A stretch of DNA of 64,000 bases from an uncultured Clostridium sp. (GTDB taxonomy: Bacteria > Bacillota > Clostridia > Lachnospirales > Lachnospiraceae). The position numbers were made by a program, and so were the translations under genes. The notes under the pieces are model-generated. The model made no database searches. It had not been told where the DNA came from and saw only the letters and a list, made by a program, of their open reading frames with translations. Of this stretch, positions 62,326 through 64,000 are shown one piece after another (the first letter of the stretch is position 1; each line of letters begins with the position of its first letter). The stretch lies in NCBI GenBank assembly GCA_934438135.1, contig CAKSBP010000003.1, forward strand, positions 1 to 64,000. The letters run 5' to 3'.

Positions 62326-63105
62326 ATGACATTTTGGAAGGTTAGTGACAAACGGATTAACTGTAAAATATCACAGCAGGAGATGCAGAAAATGGGTTAC
62401 CAGCTGCCGGAATTACAAAAGAGCCAAGAGAAGACGCAGGAATTTTTAAATATGCTTCTGGAAGATGCCAGACAGTTTCTGGATGTGGATACAGCAAATG
62501 GTGTACAGAATTTTGTGGCAGCCATGCTTCCTGACGAGAGTGTCTATCTTTCTATTTCCTGTGCAGACTGTAATGAAGAAATTGATAAAAATCTGGACAA
62601 TGTAAAAGATGCTATCGAAAAAATGAATGAACTGACTGGTGAGGACAATCTTTCTAAAATCAAGAATCTGAAAGGTAAAGAAAAGACAGAGGCTTATACT
62701 AACTTTATGAATGAACTGAAAAATCTGTTTATAGGAACGGAAGTGCCGGTAGAGCCAGTTGAAGTAAAACTGGAGGAGACTGTGGCAGCCTCCCAAGAAG
62801 AGGAACAAAGACTGCCCCTTCAGTTTCAGACTAAGTTCCCGGATTTGAATCATGTGATTGAATTCTGTCATACCTACGGGAAGAGCGACGGAGTACAAAG
62901 TCAGTTGATAAAAAAGGATGGGGAGTATTATCTTTGGGCAGATTTCAACAAGGAAGTTTCTGAAAAAGAGATTATTACATTTGTTGCTCTGATTGAAGAA
63001 TTTGAAGGTGTTATAAATTATGGTGAAGGTTTTACAGAATTCTTAAGAGAACATGGTGAAATGCTGCTAAGAGAAGATGCAGTGAAGCATTTGATGACAG
63101 TCTAA
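62326..63105 (+). CDS. MecA-family ClpC adaptor protein
   Basis: 259 aa. The N-terminal part (VSDKRINCKISQQEMQKMGY then ELQKSQEKTQEFLNMLLEDA) and the C-terminal domain (YYLWADFNKEVSEKEIITFV, LREHGEMLLREDAVKHL) fit the MecA layout: a substrate-binding N-domain, an acidic linker (EEEQ) and a C-domain that binds ClpC. It delivers proteins to ClpCP. 14 nt after the helicase stop, so probably one operon with it. Sequence match is moderate. Confidence 0.7.
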   Translation: MTFWKVSDKRINCKISQQEMQKMGYQLPELQKSQEKTQEFLNMLLEDARQFLDVDTANGVQNFVAAMLPDESVYLSISCADCNEEIDKNLDNVKDAIEKMNELTGEDNLSKIKNLKGKEKTEAYTNFMNELKNLFIGTEVPVEPVEVKLEETVAASQEEEQRLPLQFQTKFPDLNHVIEFCHTYGKSDGVQSQLIKKDGEYYLWADFNKEVSEKEIITFVALIEEFEGVINYGEGFTEFLREHGEMLLREDAVKHLMTV

Positions 63106-63264
63106 ATTGAAAGAACTCTTTTTTCTATGTATCGGTATTGTTTTTTATTCATTTTTTAAGAAATCTGTCGCCAGAGATAAAAATGTGGAAAAAATAAGAC
63201 AAAATGGTAAAGAACTTTTGCTTCTATGACGATAATTTTAACAGCGATTGAGATTATGCTAAGG

Positions 63265-63318
63265 AAAGCATCAGAATCGAAGGAACGAGTCAATGGTTTC
63301 TTTTTCTGATGCTTTTTT
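63265..63318 (+). terminator. rho-independent terminator
   Basis: AAAGCATCAGA (63265-63275) pairs with TCTGATGCTTT (63305-63315), with further pairing inside the loop, and runs into TTTTTT. It ends the HelD-MecA unit. The remaining bases of 63106-63366 show no gene. Confidence 0.8.
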
Positions 63319-63366
63319 GCTGTAAAATTTTAATCCACTCAGTTGATTGAAAGGAGAAAATGAGAA

Positions 63367-63924
63367 ATGAGAATAGGAAGTATATTTGGACAAACATACA
63401 GTGGTATGCTGACTGGTTCTGACGTGAAGCGGAATACAGCAACAAAGGATCGTGCCAGTAAAACATTTGAGGAAATTGTAGAGGATAAAAAGAACAATGG
63501 CGTATTTCAGGAAACAAGAGTGAATTCAACAGGAAGTGCAAGAATTAAAAGTTTTAATACTGGAGTGCCTTATGAGGAAATGGCAGATGAAAATGGAATT
63601 ATCAGTTATGGAAAAGCAGCTTTTGTCTGTGATAAAAAGGAACAGGCATTGTGCTTAGGTGATATGAGTGAACGTTCCAATGTACTGGATATTCCGCTTT
63701 CCGGAGGAGGACGGCTTCGGGTAAACCGGGATAATATCGAGGAACTTATGACTGCTATTGGTATGTTTTCGCCAAAGGATCAGGAAACAATCGTGCGTGC
63801 AGTTACAACAGACGCCAGATGCCGTAATAAGAAAATGCAGGTAGAAGATCAGGAAAATAAGGTATTTAACCAGCTTGCTGATACACAAACAGGAGAAGGA
63901 GAGGAGGAAAGCCGTATTTATTAA
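63367..63924 (+). CDS. conserved hypothetical protein
   Basis: 185 aa, family not recognised. AAAGGAGAAA stands before ATG 63367. Starts RIGSIFGQTYSGMLTGSD; the middle has KAAFVCDKKEQALCLGDM and IPLSGGGRLRVNRDN; helical, charged C-terminus. No signal peptide or membrane segment, two Cys pairs not in zinc spacing. Monocistronic between a terminator and a convergent gene. Confidence 0.6.
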   Translation: MRIGSIFGQTYSGMLTGSDVKRNTATKDRASKTFEEIVEDKKNNGVFQETRVNSTGSARIKSFNTGVPYEEMADENGIISYGKAAFVCDKKEQALCLGDMSERSNVLDIPLSGGGRLRVNRDNIEELMTAIGMFSPKDQETIVRAVTTDARCRNKKMQVEDQENKVFNQLADTQTGEGEEESRIY

Positions 63925-63926
63925 AT

Positions 63927-64000
63927 TTAAAGCAGTTCATTGGAAATTTGTTCTGCTGCATTTCTGGCACCTTTCATTACAATAGAAATGCCACTGCCTG
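63927..64000 (-). CDS. C-terminal end of a minus-strand gene (partial)
   Basis: On the minus strand the frame GSGISIVMKGARNAAEQISN then ELL and a stop (63927-63929) runs off the window edge. It reads like a real protein end, but it is too short to assign a family. Confidence 0.45.
   Translation of the reverse strand, partial: GSGISIVMKGARNAAEQISNELL

Noticed and set aside
1..64000. tRNA, rRNA genes and CRISPR arrays
   Set aside because: I looked for cloverleaf-like GGTTCGAATCC arms, rRNA cores and regular repeat-spacer units and saw none.

Overview
The window looks like chromosome from a low-GC Bacillota, most likely a gut Lachnospiraceae-type Clostridia. Reasons: strong AGGAGG-type ribosome sites, a CIRCE-controlled groES-groEL operon, a MecA-type adaptor, a HelD-type helicase, and remnants of IS3, IS4 and IS66 elements. 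The species call is inference; no rRNA or other marker gene is present.

Layout. (1) 381-1751: an rRNA m5U methyltransferase with an Arg-rich tail. (2) 2071-9616: a defence block with a SIR2-like protein, a small XRE regulator, a methyltransferase spread over several polypeptides, a 1107-aa helicase with a GIY-YIG-like N-terminus, and a GIY-YIG/DUF4357 protein. (3) 9681-13051: an ImmA-like peptidase beside a truncated XRE gene, an IS3 relic, a TRIC/UPF0126 membrane protein, junk from AraC and CBM2 genes, and an internally deleted sugar O-acetyltransferase. (4) 13252-40487: a 27-kb contractile injection system (CIS) of the eCIS/Afp type: AAA+ ATPase, BTAD-family regulator, sheath, two tubes, LysM baseplate protein, split spike (gp27-like and gp5-like), gp25, two J-like baseplate proteins, tail protein I, DUF4255 cap, PAAR-like tip, and a set of membrane-anchored signalling-like proteins (kinase-like, MORN, cyclase-like, SpoIIE-like) whose catalytic residues look lost in at least two cases. 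(5) 40661-53188: an IS4 relic, then a seven-gene cluster (inositol-monophosphatase family, Zn-dehydrogenase, GH35-like, PHP, GH13-like, MATE, class III aminotransferase), closed by IS3/IS66 scraps and decayed GH31 and GNAT genes. (6) 53206-64000: YkgJ, DUF1848, a GGADGPT-motif protein, MATE with divergent LysR, CIRCE-groES-groEL, HelD, MecA and a conserved unknown.

How they work together. The CIS appears to have two main promoters carrying the same arrangement: two 12-bp tandem repeats placed 17 nt before a -10 element, which is the type of site used by BTAD/SARP activators, and a BTAD protein is encoded between them. An effector-like DUF4157 gene at the first promoter survives only as a 27-codon fragment and no toxin is visible. 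The cluster at 41-51 kb combines phosphatase, Zn-dehydrogenase, aminotransferase and exporter, the same enzyme classes that make iminosugars (azasugars) in Bacillus, here together with glycosidase-family proteins; this is the best candidate for an undescribed pathway.

Two single-base anomalies deserve care because they could be sequence errors: an in-frame TAG in groES (58495) and an apparent one-base loss in the GH13 gene near 46490.
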